Notes: generated from the letters alone by a model not told the origin. A stretch of DNA of 64,000 nt from Streptomyces sp. CB02959 (GCF_002803155.1 NZ_NNBP01000003.1:248001-312000); one strand, 5' to 3'. Shown: positions 42,100 to 51,823, counted from the first letter of the stretch. Program-made: numbers and translations.

Positions 42100-42750
42100 A
42101 TGGCCACGCTCCTGCTCATCGACTCCTCCGTCTTCCCCGAGGGCGGCTCCGCCTCCCGTTCGGTCACCGCGGCGTTCCGCAAGACCTGGGAGGAGCAGCA
42201 CCCCGACGGCACCGTCATCCACCGCGACCTGGCCGCCGACCCGCTGCCGCACCTCGACGGCGTCGCCGCCTCCGCCGGCTTCTCCGACCCGGCCACCCAC
42301 ACCCCGGAGCAGCAGGCCGCCTTCGCGCTGCGCACCCAGCTGGCCGAGGAGCTGGAGCAGGCCGACGCCATCGTCATAGGCGCACCCATGTACAACTTCA
42401 CGATCCCCTCCACCCTCAAGGCGTGGCTCGACCAGGCGATCATCATGGGCCGCACCGCCGGCGAGAACGCGTCGGTCAAGGGCAAGCCGGTCATCGTGGT
42501 CGCCAGCCGCGGCGGCTCCTACGCGCCGGGCACCCCGCGCGAGCCCTTCGAGTACGTCCAGAACTACCTGGAGGCCGTGCTGAACGGCGCCTTCGGCCTC
42601 GAAGTGGAGTTCATCGTGCCGGAGCTGACCATGGCCCCCAGCAACCCGGCGATGGCCGAGCTGGTCCCGCTGTTCGAGACCTCCCGCGACAACGCCCACG
42701 AGCAGGCGGAGGCCAAGGCCAAGGAACTGGTCGCGCGCCTGGCTGCCTGA
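42100..42750 (+). CDS. azoR: FMN-dependent NADH:quinone oxidoreductase / azoreductase
   Basis: 216 residues. Flavodoxin-like fold: the FMN phosphate loop is near the start (LLIDSSVFPEGGSASRSV), then DAIVIGAPMYNFTIPSTLKAWLDQAI and a glycine loop VVASRGGSYAP. It reduces quinones and azo dyes with two electrons from NADH. ATG 42100 has GAAGGA ten bases before; a start at 42037 in the same frame is rejected. Probably induced through the divergent HxlR. Confidence 0.88.
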   Translation: MATLLLIDSSVFPEGGSASRSVTAAFRKTWEEQHPDGTVIHRDLAADPLPHLDGVAASAGFSDPATHTPEQQAAFALRTQLAEELEQADAIVIGAPMYNFTIPSTLKAWLDQAIIMGRTAGENASVKGKPVIVVASRGGSYAPGTPREPFEYVQNYLEAVLNGAFGLEVEFIVPELTMAPSNPAMAELVPLFETSRDNAHEQAEAKAKELVARLAA

Positions 42751-42832
42751 GCGGACACCACTCCGCCCGACGGGAGCCGCCTCCGGACCGGACCGGTCCG
42801 GCACCGCAGCCCCCGCCCGGCAACCACGGCAC

Positions 42833-42870
42833 ACCGCCCCCGGACCGAGGAAAAACGGACCGGGGGCGGT
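42833..42870. terminator. Bidirectional terminator, azoR / MFS gene
   Basis: Perfect 11-bp stem (ACCGCCCCCGG and complement, 42833-42843 and 42860-42870) with a short inner CCG/CGG pairing and an A-rich loop, between convergent genes. Confidence 0.6.
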
Positions 42871-42926
42871 TGCCACGCGGCCCTCCGGCCCGTCTGCCAC
42901 GCCCCCGGACCCCCGCCCCGTTCACC

Positions 42927-44192
42927 TCACCCCCCGGCCGCGGCTCCCCGGGCCGGGCCCCGGCCCAGCGCCACGGCCAGCAGCGCGCCCACCACGAGCA
43001 CACCGCCCAGCCGGATCACACCGTCGCTCCCCCAGCCGTCCGCGGCCCGCCCGCCGGCCAGCGCACCCACGGCGATGGCCGCGTTGAACACCGCCACGAA
43101 CAGAGCCGAGACCGCCTCCCGCGCATCCGGCGCGGCCGCCATCAACCAGGTCTGGGTACCGACCGACACGCCCCCGTAGGCCAGACCCCAGACGGCCACC
43201 AGGGCCGCGGCACCCACGACGCCGGCGGCCTGCCCCATCGGGGGCACCAGCAGGACCGCGGCGGCCAGCACCGCGCAGATCGCCAGCAGCACGGCCCGTG
43301 GCGAGCGCGCCGCGCCCGCACCGGACACGAAGTTCCCCACCAGGCCCGCGACCCCGAAGACCAGCAGCACGGTGCTGATCTGCCCGGGCCGCGCCCCGGC
43401 CACCTCCTCCAGCACCGGCCGCACATACGTGTACGCCGCGAAGTGCCCCGCCACCAGGAGCGCGACCAGGACCAGCCCGGTACGCACCGGAGGCCGGCGC
43501 AGCAGCCCCAGCACCCCGCCCAGCCGTACCGCACCGGCCGTCGGCAGCGGCGGCAGCAGGACGGCCAGCGCGACGGCCACGGCCGCGCAGAATCCGGCCA
43601 TCGCCACGAACGCCGCGCGCCAGCCGCCCAGTTCACCCACCACCGCGCCGGCCGGCACACCCAGGACGGACGCCGCCGCGACCCCGCTGAACACCAAGGA
43701 CGTGGCCGCGGCCACCCGCCGCTCCGGCACCAGCCGCACCGCGAGCCCCGAGGCGATCGCCCACACCCCGCCCATCCCGAACCCCACCAGCACCCGGGCC
43801 ACCAGCAGCACCGCGACGTTCGGGGCGTACGCGGCCAGGAGGTTCGCCGCGGTCAGCGTGCCCATCAGGACGGCCAGTACGGCACGCCGGTCCCGGCGTC
43901 CGATCAGCAGCGTCAGCACCGGTGCGGCCACCGCGGCGACCACGCCGGTGACGGTCACCGTCAGCCCGGCCGTCCCGTCCGACACCCCCAGGTCCCGGCC
44001 GATCGGCGTCAGCAGTCCCACCGGCAGCATCTCCGACGTCACCACCGTGAACGTCGCCGCCGCCAACGCCCCGACCGCCGGCCACCCACCACCCCGCGGG
44101 CGCCGCACCTCCCCTTCCACCGCGTCCAGTTGCCCGTCTCTCGCCTTGCCCGTGGCAGTCGCGGTGTCCCCCGCGCGCTCGCTTTTCGCCAT
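42927..44192 (-). CDS. MFS transporter, DHA1 (sugar/drug efflux) type
   Basis: 421 residues, twelve hydrophobic segments. TFTVVTSEMLPVGLLTPIGRDLG begins helix one as in AraJ/NepI/Cmx-type exporters. The loop-2/3 motif is IGRRDRRAVLAVLMG; helix four ends RVLVGFGMGGVWAIASGLAV. It likely exports small drugs or metabolites by proton antiport. ATG 44192 is well within the frame that extends to 45230 through the LysR gene. Divergent from the LysR regulator 99 bp away. Confidence 0.85.
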   Translation of the reverse strand: MAKSERAGDTATATGKARDGQLDAVEGEVRRPRGGGWPAVGALAAATFTVVTSEMLPVGLLTPIGRDLGVSDGTAGLTVTVTGVVAAVAAPVLTLLIGRRDRRAVLAVLMGTLTAANLLAAYAPNVAVLLVARVLVGFGMGGVWAIASGLAVRLVPERRVAAATSLVFSGVAAASVLGVPAGAVVGELGGWRAAFVAMAGFCAAVAVALAVLLPPLPTAGAVRLGGVLGLLRRPPVRTGLVLVALLVAGHFAAYTYVRPVLEEVAGARPGQISTVLLVFGVAGLVGNFVSGAGAARSPRAVLLAICAVLAAAVLLVPPMGQAAGVVGAAALVAVWGLAYGGVSVGTQTWLMAAAPDAREAVSALFVAVFNAAIAVGALAGGRAADGWGSDGVIRLGGVLVVGALLAVALGRGPARGAAAGG

Positions 44193-44249
44193 GGTCCCCA
44201 GCCAACGCCCGCCGCCACGGGGGAACAAGGGCGGACTCCTCACCCTTCT

Positions 44250-44264
44250 ATGAGCAGGACTCAT
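44250..44264. promoter_or_regulatory. LysR-type binding site, MFS / LysR
   Basis: ATGAG-N5-CTCAT, a T-N11-A type inverted repeat, in the 99-bp divergent intergenic region, 28 bp before the LysR start. Confidence 0.5.
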
Positions 44265-44291
44265 CGATCGCCCGCACCCGGGAAAGGACTC

Positions 44292-45266
44292 ATGAGCGGC
44301 CCGACCGCCCCCGCCGCCCCCGCCGGCCTCGAACTCCGCGAGCTGGAGTGCTTCCTCGTGCTGTCCGAGGAGCTGCACTTCGGCCGCACCGGCGAACGCC
44401 TCTACGTCTCGCAGAGCCGGGTCAGCCAGCTGCTGCGCTCCCTGGAATCCCGGATCGGGGCGCGCCTGGTGGACCGCACCAGCCGCCGGGTCCACCTCAC
44501 CCCGCTGGGAGAGGAGTTCCGCGCGTCCCTGCGCCCGGCCTACGACGCGCTGCGCGCCACGGTGGAGAGCGCCCGGACGGCGGCCCGCGGCATCGAGGGC
44601 CGGCTCACCGTCGGTTTCCAGGGCACCGTGGACGACCGGATCATGCGGGCCATCGACGCCTTCCACGCCCGGCATCCGCGGTGCGCCACGGAGATCATGG
44701 AGATCCCGCTCTGCGACCCGTTCGGTGCGCTGCGGAGCGGTGCGGTGGACGTGGCGGTGACGCTGCTCCCAGTCGCCGAGCCGGATCTCGTACTGGGCCC
44801 GGCGTTCGCCGCCCAGCCGCAGACGGTGGCGCTGTCCGTGCGGCATCCCCTGGCGTCCCGGGCGTCCTTGGGCGCCGAGGAACTGGCCGGGCTGCCCCTG
44901 ATCTCCCCGAGCGGGCCGGCGCCGGTGTACTGGCGCACCGCGCAGGCGCCCGCCATCACCCCCGGGGGCCGCCCCATACCCGCCGGCCCCAGGGTCGGCA
45001 CGCTCCAGGAGGGTCTGACGCTGACGGCGGCGGGCCGGGGCGGGATGCTGCTGTGCCGGCCGACGGCCGACTACCACGGGCGCCGTGACGTCGTTTTCGT
45101 TCCGGTCGGCGGACTTCCGGACTCGGTGCTGGGCGTGGTGCACCACGCGGCGCGGGAAACCGCCCGGGTGCGTGCCTTCAGCGCCGCCGTGCGGGACGTG
45201 ACGGCGGTCACTCCGCCCGCCCCCGAGCACCGTGAACGACCCGACTCGGCAAGGGATGTGACGTAG
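44292..45266 (+). CDS. LysR family transcriptional regulator
   Basis: 324 residues. N-terminal helix-turn-helix (LRELECFLVLSEELHFGRTGERL; SQSRVSQLLRSLESRIGARL) with the LVDRTSRRVHLTPLGEEF wing, then the periplasmic-binding-like effector domain (RLTVGFQGTVDDRI). ATG 44292 has GGAAAGGAC upstream. A far longer frame from 41820 crosses three other genes and is a high-GC artefact. Likely controls the divergent MFS exporter. Confidence 0.88.
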   Translation: MSGPTAPAAPAGLELRELECFLVLSEELHFGRTGERLYVSQSRVSQLLRSLESRIGARLVDRTSRRVHLTPLGEEFRASLRPAYDALRATVESARTAARGIEGRLTVGFQGTVDDRIMRAIDAFHARHPRCATEIMEIPLCDPFGALRSGAVDVAVTLLPVAEPDLVLGPAFAAQPQTVALSVRHPLASRASLGAEELAGLPLISPSGPAPVYWRTAQAPAITPGGRPIPAGPRVGTLQEGLTLTAAGRGGMLLCRPTADYHGRRDVVFVPVGGLPDSVLGVVHHAARETARVRAFSAAVRDVTAVTPPAPEHRERPDSARDVT

Positions 45267-45352
45267 GACTCACGTCGCGCGGCTCACGTGGCCGGGCTCA
45301 CTCCGCGGCCGTGCCGCGCGGCGGCGGGCCCGCGGTCCTCCGGGGAAAACGC

Positions 45353-45394
45353 GAGACCCCCGGTCTCCGGATTTCTCCGGAGACCGGGGGTCTC
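45353..45394 (-). terminator. Strong terminator downstream of tRNA-Leu
   Basis: Perfect 18-bp inverted repeat (45353-45370 and 45377-45394) with a six-base loop, six bases past the 3' end of the leftward tRNA gene. Confidence 0.85.
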
Positions 45395-45399
45395 ATCTG

Positions 45400-45483
45400 T
45401 GCGCGAGGGGGGAGTTGAACCCCCACGCCCTTTCGGGCACTGGAACCTGAATCCAGCGCGTCTGCCTATTCCGCCACCCGCGC
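45400..45483 (-). tRNA. tRNA-Leu, anticodon CAG
   Basis: Class II tRNA. The 7-bp acceptor stem begins GCGCGGG at 45483 and pairs with CTCGCGC. The anticodon stem CTGGA/TCCAG holds loop TTCAGGT, giving CAG, which reads CTG, the dominant Leu codon here. A long variable arm (CCCGAAAGGG hairpin) and a T arm of GGGGG-TTCAACT-CCCCC are present. The discriminator is A; no CCA is encoded. Confidence 0.95.
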
Positions 45484-45926
45484 ATGGGTGCTGCCGGTTT
45501 ATTCTCTCACGCGATCCGGGCCGTTCGGTCCGGGTCTTGCGGGAGCGCCTTCCGACATCGAGAACATTAGCACGGTGTTGGGGGTGGCTTCACACGCCTT
45601 TCCCCCGGTCCTGGGCCTGCGGGGGCCCGGGGCACTCCGGGGCGCCGCCGCGCGTTTTCGGGAGGGGTTCCCGGGGTGCTGGCCGGAGTCGGCCCCCGCC
45701 CCCTCGGTCGGGTCGACGGTTGCGGGACACTGGCAACGGGGCACATCTACGATCGCAGTGCACGACAAGCGGCGTGAGGAGAGCGGCAGAACGACGACGG
45801 GCACCGGGCAACCCTGTGGTGGGCGACACTCGTCCTCCAGGCAGGAAAGGGGAACCAGCCGATTTCCCGGCGCGTGGATACGATCTGTAAGCAGTATCAG
45901 GACGACCCTGAGGAAGGAGGTGCCCC
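45484..45926. other. Gene-free region upstream of tRNA-Leu and fhaA
   Basis: 443 bp between the divergent tRNA gene and fhaA. It must hold the promoters of both. I see no frame with codon bias of its own and no convincing -35/-10 pair. fhaA is preceded by AAGGAGG eight or so bases from its GTG. Confidence 0.4.
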
Positions 45927-46745
45927 GTGGGAGTACTGAAGCGCTTCGAGCAGCGACTCGAAGGTCTCGTCAACGGCACCTTCGCCAAGGTGTTCAAGTC
46001 CGAAGTGCAGCCCGTTGAGATCGCCGGCGCATTGCAGCGCGAGTGCGACAACAACGCCAGCATCTGGAACCGCGACCGCACGGTCGTCCCCAATGACTTC
46101 ATCGTCGAGCTGAGCGCTCCGGACTACGACCGGCTGAGCCCGTACAGCGGCCAGCTCGGCGACGAGCTGTCGGGCATGGTCCGCGACTACGCCAAGCAGC
46201 AGCGGTATACCTTCATGGGCCCGATCAAGGTCCATCTGGAGAAGGCCGAGGATCTCGACACCGGCCTGTACCGCGTCCGCAGCCGCACCCTCGCCTCCAG
46301 CACGTCCCAGGACCGGCCCGGCCAGGCAGCGGCGGCCCGCGCCACCGGTGCGCCGAACCCCCCCGGCGGCCATGTGGCCCCGCCCATGCCGTCGTCGCCA
46401 CCGCCCGGTGCGCCACCCGCGCCCCGAGCGGCAGCGCCCGGTGCCGGACCGCAGCCGTACGCGCAGACCAGGCGCTGGGTCGAGATCAACGGCACCCGCC
46501 ACCAGATCTCGCGAGGCACCCTGGTGCTGGGGCGCAGCACCGACGCCGACGTGCGGATCGACGACCCGGGAGTCTCCCGGCGACACTGCGAGATCCGGGT
46601 CGGACCGCCCCCCATGATCCAGGACCTGGGTTCCACCAACGGGATCGTGGTGGACGGACAACACACCACCCGCGCTAATCTCCGCGACGGCTCGCGGATC
46701 GTCGTGGGCAGTACCACCATCGTTTACCGGCAAGCCGAAGGGTGA
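45927..46745 (+). CDS. fhaA: FhaA: DUF3662 domain plus forkhead-associated domain
   Basis: 272 residues, GTG start with GGAGG upstream. The N-terminal DUF3662 domain (MGVLKRFEQRLEGLVNGTFA; VQPVEIAGALQREC) is joined by a Pro/Ala linker to a C-terminal FHA domain. Its phospho-Thr pocket residues are visible in LVLGRSTDADVRIDD, VSRRHCEIRV and LGSTNGIVVDG. In mycobacteria FhaA binds phosphorylated MviN and PBPA and restrains peptidoglycan synthesis. First gene of the fhaA-fhaB-pstP-rodA-pbpA-pknB cluster. Confidence 0.92.
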   Translation: MGVLKRFEQRLEGLVNGTFAKVFKSEVQPVEIAGALQRECDNNASIWNRDRTVVPNDFIVELSAPDYDRLSPYSGQLGDELSGMVRDYAKQQRYTFMGPIKVHLEKAEDLDTGLYRVRSRTLASSTSQDRPGQAAAARATGAPNPPGGHVAPPMPSSPPPGAPPAPRAAAPGAGPQPYAQTRRWVEINGTRHQISRGTLVLGRSTDADVRIDDPGVSRRHCEIRVGPPPMIQDLGSTNGIVVDGQHTTRANLRDGSRIVVGSTTIVYRQAEG

Positions 46746-46755
46746 AGCGGGGCCA

Positions 46756-47286
46756 ATGTCAGAGCTGACCCTCACGGTCATGCGGTTGGGTTTCCTCGCC
46801 GTACTGTGGCTGTTCGTCATCGTGGCCGTTCAGGTCATCCGCAGCGATCTGTTCGGCACGCGCGTCACACAGCGCGGTGCCGCCCGACGCGGCGGACCCG
46901 AACCGCGCACCCAGCGCCAGGCCGCTCCCCAGCAACAGCAGCAGCGCCGCCAGGACAGCGGCGGCCGCGGCGGAAACCGGCAGCGGCGCGGAGCCCCCAC
47001 CAAGCTGGTGGTCTCCGAGGGCACGCTGGCCGGTACGACCGTCGCCCTCCAGGGCCAGACGATCTCTCTGGGCCGGGCGCACGACTCCACCATCGTGCTG
47101 GACGACGACTACGCGTCCAGCAGGCATGCCAGGATCTACCCGGACCGTGACGGCCAGTGGATCGTCGAGGACCTCGGATCCACCAACGGCACGTACCTTG
47201 ACCGGACCCGACTGACGACCGCGACTCCGATTCCTCTGGGAGCCCCGATCCGCATCGGCAAGACCGTCATCGAGCTGCGGAAGTAG
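46756..47286 (+). CDS. fhaB: FhaB (FipA-partner type) membrane FHA protein
   Basis: 176 residues. N-terminal membrane helix (LGFLAVLWLFVIVAVQVI), Gln/Arg-rich linker with QQQQQ, then one FHA domain (ISLGRAHDSTIVLDD; SSRHARIYP; EDLGSTNGTYLD). It is tethered to the membrane where it can dock phosphorylated division and wall enzymes. Ten bases after fhaA. Confidence 0.92.
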   Translation: MSELTLTVMRLGFLAVLWLFVIVAVQVIRSDLFGTRVTQRGAARRGGPEPRTQRQAAPQQQQQRRQDSGGRGGNRQRRGAPTKLVVSEGTLAGTTVALQGQTISLGRAHDSTIVLDDDYASSRHARIYPDRDGQWIVEDLGSTNGTYLDRTRLTTATPIPLGAPIRIGKTVIELRK

Positions 47287-47370
47287 TACGACAATGAGCG
47301 AGCGGAGCGAGCGAGCCGTAACGGTCCACTCGGCGGACCCGGGCGTGCTCCCGACCGGAGGGTGGGCAGT

Positions 47371-48951
47371 GTGGCTCGACGAGACCGGCTGTACCCCGAG
47401 CCGACGGGTGAGGTGCGCATGAGTCTGTCGCTGCGCTTCGCCGCCGGATCGCACAAGGGCATGATCCGCGAGGGCAACGAGGACTCCGGCTACGCCGGGC
47501 CCCGCCTGCTCGCCATCGCGGACGGCATGGGCGGCCAGGCCGCCGGCGAGGTCGCCTCGTCCGAGGTGATCTCCACGCTCGTCCAGCTCGACGACGACGT
47601 TCCCGGCTCCGACATCCTCACCTCGCTGGGCACCGCCGTACAGCGCGCCAACGACCAGCTGCGGGTGATGGTCGAGGAGGACCCGCAGCTGGAGGGCATG
47701 GGGACGACCCTGACCGCGCTGCTGTGGACGGGCCAGCGGCTCGGCCTGGTGCACGTCGGGGACTCCCGGGCCTACCTGCTGCGGGACGGGCTGCTGACCC
47801 AGATCACGCAGGACCACACGTGGGTGCAGCGGCTGGTCGACGAGGGCCGGATCACCGAGGAGGAGGCCACCACCCACCCGCAGCGGTCGCTGCTGATGCG
47901 GGCGCTGGGCAGTGGCGACCACGTCGAGCCGGACCTGTCGATCCGCGAGGTGCGGGCCGGGGACCGGTACCTGATCTGCTCGGACGGGCTGTCCGGGGTG
48001 GTCAGCCACCAGACGCTGGAAGAGACCCTGGCCGGCTACCAGGGGCCGCACGAGACGGTGCAGGAGCTGATCCAGCTCGCACTGCGCGGCGGCGGGCCGG
48101 ACAACATCACCTGCATCGTCGCCGACGTCCTGGACGTGGACGGCAACGAGGCGGCCGCCGGGCAGCTCAACGACACCCCGGTGGTGGTCGGCGCGGTCGC
48201 CGAGAACCAGAACCAGCTGAACGACCCCAGCACGCTCCAGACGCCGGCGGCGCGCGCCGCCGAGTTGGGCCGCCGGGACGCCGCGCCGGCTCCGGGCGGT
48301 GCCTTCGGGCCGCCCGGGAGCGGGGGCCCGGAGGTCGGCGGGATGCCGCAGGGCTCGTTCGGCGCGTTCACGGACGAGGACTTCCTCAAGCCGCGGCGAC
48401 GCGGCAAGTGGCTCAAGGCGTCGCTGTTCACGGTGCTCGCGCTGGGTGTGCTCGGCGGAGGTCTGTACGCCGGCTACCAGTGGACGCAGACGCAGTACTT
48501 CGTCGGCGCCAAGGACGACCACGTCGCGCTGTACCGGGGCATCAGCCAGGACCTGGCGTGGATCAAGCTGAACGCGGTCGACGAGGACCACCCCGAGATC
48601 GAACTCAAGTACCTGCCGGTGTACCAGCGCAACCAGGTCAAGGAGACCATCGCAGTCGACAACCGCAACCAGGCCGGCGAGAAGGTCACCGAGCTCGGCA
48701 AGCAGGCCAACGCCTGCCAGGCCAAGGAGCAGCGGGAGGCCGACGAGCGGGCGGCCGCGGCCGGCAAGGGCAAGGGCGGCCAGACCGGCAAGCCCGGCAG
48801 CAAGCCCGGCACCAAGCCCGGCACGGCCGCCGGCAACGCCGTGGCCGGTGCTCTGTCCGCGACGGCCGACACCACCCCCACCCCCACCCCCACCCAGACT
48901 CCCTCCGAGGAGCAGCAGAAGCTGGAGAAGAATTGCAGTACCCAGCAGTGA
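47371..48951 (+). CDS. pstP: PP2C-type Ser/Thr phosphatase PstP
   Basis: 526 residues. Catalytic PP2C domain: GNEDSGYAG, IADGMGGQAAGEVAS, HVGDSRAYLLRDG, SDGLSGVVS and GGPDNITCIV supply the metal-binding aspartates. One membrane helix (ASLFTVLALGVLGGGLYAGY, about residue 355), then an outside domain of unknown fold ending in a Lys/Gly and Thr-Pro-rich tail. It reverses the action of the neighbouring kinases. GTG 47371 with GGAGGG is chosen; ATG 47419 (GAGGTG, tight spacing) and GTG 47362 are alternatives. Confidence 0.93.
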   Translation: MARRDRLYPEPTGEVRMSLSLRFAAGSHKGMIREGNEDSGYAGPRLLAIADGMGGQAAGEVASSEVISTLVQLDDDVPGSDILTSLGTAVQRANDQLRVMVEEDPQLEGMGTTLTALLWTGQRLGLVHVGDSRAYLLRDGLLTQITQDHTWVQRLVDEGRITEEEATTHPQRSLLMRALGSGDHVEPDLSIREVRAGDRYLICSDGLSGVVSHQTLEETLAGYQGPHETVQELIQLALRGGGPDNITCIVADVLDVDGNEAAAGQLNDTPVVVGAVAENQNQLNDPSTLQTPAARAAELGRRDAAPAPGGAFGPPGSGGPEVGGMPQGSFGAFTDEDFLKPRRRGKWLKASLFTVLALGVLGGGLYAGYQWTQTQYFVGAKDDHVALYRGISQDLAWIKLNAVDEDHPEIELKYLPVYQRNQVKETIAVDNRNQAGEKVTELGKQANACQAKEQREADERAAAAGKGKGGQTGKPGSKPGTKPGTAAGNAVAGALSATADTTPTPTPTQTPSEEQQKLEKNCSTQQ

Positions 48952-48974
48952 GGGCGTAGGGGGCCGGAGATTTC

Positions 48975-50357
48975 ATGAGCAGTACAACGACCACGACGAC
49001 CGTGGGCACGTTCGGTGCCCCGAGTCGCCGCAACACCGAGCTGGCCCTGCTGGTCTTCGCGGTGCTGATCCCGGTCTTCGCCTACGTCAACGTCGGTCTG
49101 GCGAAGGACGGTTCGGTGCCCGCCGGGGCGCTGGGCTATGCCCTGGGACTGGGGCTGCTGGCGGGCGTGACGCATCTCGTCGTCCGCAAGTGGGCGCCGT
49201 ACGCGGACCCGCTGATGCTGCCCATCGCGACGCTGCTGAACGGCATGGGGCTGGTGTTCATCTGGCGGCTGGACCAGGAGCCGTCGCTGGGTCCGGCGAT
49301 GGCGCCGAACCAGCTGATGTGGTCGACGCTGGGCGTCGCGCTGTTCATCGGCATCCTGATCTTCCTGAAGGACCACCGGGTCCTCCAGCGCTACACCTAC
49401 ATCTCGATGGTGATCGCGCTGGTGCTGCTGATCGCGCCGATGTTCTTCCCCGGTGTGAACGGCGCAAAGATCTGGATCACGATCCCGGGGCTGGGTTCGC
49501 TCCAGCCGGGCGAGTTCGCGAAGATCATCATCGCGGTGTTCTTCGCCGGCTACCTGATGGTGAAGCGGGACGCGCTGGCGCTGGCCAGCCGCCGTTTCAT
49601 GGGGCTGTACCTGCCGCGCGGCCGTGACCTCGGGCCGATCCTGGTGGTCTGGGCGCTGAGCCTGATGATCCTGGTCTTCGAGACCGACCTGGGCACGTCG
49701 CTGCTGTTCTTCGGCCTGTTCGTGGTGATGCTGTACGTCGCCACCGAGCGGACCAGCTGGATCGTGTTCGGCCTGCTGCTCAGCGGCGGCGGCGCGGTCG
49801 CGGTCGCGACGTTCGAGTCGCACGTCCAGGTCCGGGTCCACAACTGGCTCAACCCGCTGGAGCTGCTCGACGGCGGTGTCACCGAGACCGCACAGGCGAT
49901 GTACTCCTTCGGGTCCGGCGGCATCCTCGGCTCCGGCCTCGGCCAGGGCTACTCCCGGCTGATCCGGGGCATCGCGCCGAAGAGCGACTACATCCTCGCC
50001 ACCGTCGGCGAGGAGGTCGGCCTGGCCGGCCTGATGGGCATCCTGCTGCTGTACGGTCTGCTGATCGAGCGGGGTATCCGTACCGCGCTGGCGGCCCGTG
50101 ACCCGTTCGGCAAGCTGCTGGCCGTCGGCCTGTCGGGCGCGTTCGCGCTGCAGGTCTTCGTCGTCGCGGGCGGTGTGACGGGCCTGATCCCGCTGACCGG
50201 CATGACGATGCCGTTCCTGGCCCAGGGCGGTTCGTCCGTGATCGCCAACTGGGCGCTGGTGGGGATCCTGCTCCGGATCAGTGACACCGCGCGCCGTCCC
50301 GCCCCCGCCCCCGCCCCGTCCACCGACGCCGAGATGACCCAGGTGGTCCGCCCGTGA
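48975..50357 (+). CDS. rodA: SEDS family peptidoglycan polymerase RodA/FtsW
   Basis: 460 residues, about twelve membrane helices. SEDS blocks: LGSLQPGEFAKIIIAVFFAGYL, VFETDLGTSLLFFGLFVVML, the FGSGGILGSGLGQGYSR loop and IAPKSDYILATVGEEVGLAG. Polymerises lipid II together with the class B PBP encoded next. The partner pairing and location identify it as the RodA-like member, not the FtsW of the division cluster. Overlaps pbpA by four bases (GTGA). Confidence 0.92.
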   Translation: MSSTTTTTTVGTFGAPSRRNTELALLVFAVLIPVFAYVNVGLAKDGSVPAGALGYALGLGLLAGVTHLVVRKWAPYADPLMLPIATLLNGMGLVFIWRLDQEPSLGPAMAPNQLMWSTLGVALFIGILIFLKDHRVLQRYTYISMVIALVLLIAPMFFPGVNGAKIWITIPGLGSLQPGEFAKIIIAVFFAGYLMVKRDALALASRRFMGLYLPRGRDLGPILVVWALSLMILVFETDLGTSLLFFGLFVVMLYVATERTSWIVFGLLLSGGGAVAVATFESHVQVRVHNWLNPLELLDGGVTETAQAMYSFGSGGILGSGLGQGYSRLIRGIAPKSDYILATVGEEVGLAGLMGILLLYGLLIERGIRTALAARDPFGKLLAVGLSGAFALQVFVVAGGVTGLIPLTGMTMPFLAQGGSSVIANWALVGILLRISDTARRPAPAPAPSTDAEMTQVVRP

Positions 50358-51823
50358 ACAAGCCCCTGCGACGGGTCGCGGTCTTCTGCGGCCTGCTCGT
50401 CCTCGCCCTGCTCATCCGCGTGAACTGGGTGCAGTTCGTCCAGAGCGACCAGCTCAAGAACGATCCGAACAACCGCCGGGTGGCGATCGAGCGCTACAGC
50501 ACGCCGCGCGGCAACATCATCGTGGACGGCAAGGCCGTCACCGGGTCGACGACCACGGACATCGGTGACTTCAAGTACAAGCGCACCTACAAGAACGGCA
50601 AGATGTGGGCGCCGGTGACCGGCTACGCATCGCAGGCGTTCGACTCCAACCAGCTGGAGAAGCTGAACGACGCGATCCTCACCGGCACCGATGACCGACT
50701 CTTCTTCAGCCGCACGGTCGACATGTTCACCGGCGGCAAGCAGAAGGGCGGGAACGTGGTGACCACCCTCGACGCCAAGGCGCAGAAGGCGGCCTTCGAC
50801 GGGCTCGGGGACAAGAAGGGCGCCGTGGTGGCGCTCAACCCGGAGACCGGGGCGATCCTGGCGCTGGCCAGCACCCCGTCGTACGACCCGTCGACGTTCG
50901 CGGGGATGAGCAACAAGGACGCCGACGCCTACAACGCGCTGCTGAAGAAGAACGACCCCGACGAGCCGATGCTGAACCGGGCGCTGCGGCAGACGTACCC
51001 GCCCGGCTCCACGTTCAAGGTCGTGACCGCCGCCGCGGCGCTGGAGAACGGCCTGTACACCGACGTCGACGCCAAGACCGACTCGCCGGTGCCGTTCATC
51101 CTGCCGGACACCGTGCACCAGCCGCTGAACAACGAGGGCAGCATCGCCTGCGAGAACGTGTCGCTGCGGGAGGCCCTGCGGCTCTCCTGCAACACCGTCT
51201 TCGGCAAGGTCAGTGCGGACCTCGGCAACGCGAAGATGAAGGCCGAGGCGGAGAAGTTCGGCTTCAACAACGCCAAGCTCGACACTCCGGTGCGGGCCGC
51301 GGAGAGCGTCTACCCGAAGGACAACCGCCCGCAGAACGCGATGGCGGGCATCGGGCAGGCGTCGAACCGGGCCACGCCGCTCCAGATGGCGATGGTCGCG
51401 TCGGCGGTCGCCAACGGCGGCAAGCTGATGAGGCCGTACATGGTCGAGCAGCTGGTGGCGCCGAACCTCAACGTGGTGCAGCAGCACACGCCGCAGGAGT
51501 TGAGCCGGCCGCTGAAGCCGGAGAACGCGCAGAAGCTCCAGAGCATCATGGAGACCGTGGTCGAGAGCGGCACGGGCACCTCCGCGAAGATCCCCGGGAT
51601 CACGGTCGGTGGCAAGACGGGTACCGCGCAGCACGGCGAGAACAACAAGGACAACCCGTACGCCTGGTTCATCTCGTACGCGAAGACCGCCAAGGGCACC
51701 CCGGTCGCGGTGGCCGTCGTGATCGAGGGGTCGGACACCCTCCGCGACGACATCGCCGGCGGCAAGCTCGCCGCTCCGATCGCGAAGGGCGTGATGGAGG
51801 CGGTCATCGAAGGCGAGCGGTGA
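50354..51823 (+). CDS. pbpA: Class B penicillin-binding protein PbpA
   Basis: 489 residues. N-terminal membrane anchor (VAVFCGLLVLALLIRVNWV), a short dimerisation domain, then the transpeptidase: SxxK motif STFK at about residue 219, SCN near 277 and KTGTA near 420. Crosslinks glycan strands made by RodA. Shorter than FtsI-type PBPs, and the dimerisation region matches the mycobacterial PBPA group. GTG start overlaps rodA. Confidence 0.93.
   Translation: MNKPLRRVAVFCGLLVLALLIRVNWVQFVQSDQLKNDPNNRRVAIERYSTPRGNIIVDGKAVTGSTTTDIGDFKYKRTYKNGKMWAPVTGYASQAFDSNQLEKLNDAILTGTDDRLFFSRTVDMFTGGKQKGGNVVTTLDAKAQKAAFDGLGDKKGAVVALNPETGAILALASTPSYDPSTFAGMSNKDADAYNALLKKNDPDEPMLNRALRQTYPPGSTFKVVTAAAALENGLYTDVDAKTDSPVPFILPDTVHQPLNNEGSIACENVSLREALRLSCNTVFGKVSADLGNAKMKAEAEKFGFNNAKLDTPVRAAESVYPKDNRPQNAMAGIGQASNRATPLQMAMVASAVANGGKLMRPYMVEQLVAPNLNVVQQHTPQELSRPLKPENAQKLQSIMETVVESGTGTSAKIPGITVGGKTGTAQHGENNKDNPYAWFISYAKTAKGTPVAVAVVIEGSDTLRDDIAGGKLAAPIAKGVMEAVIEGER

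Noticed and set aside
41820..44291. A very long open frame leading into the LysR gene
   Set aside because: It crosses azoR and the MFS gene in other frames; long stop-free frames are common at this GC. The Shine-Dalgarno and family start are at 44292.
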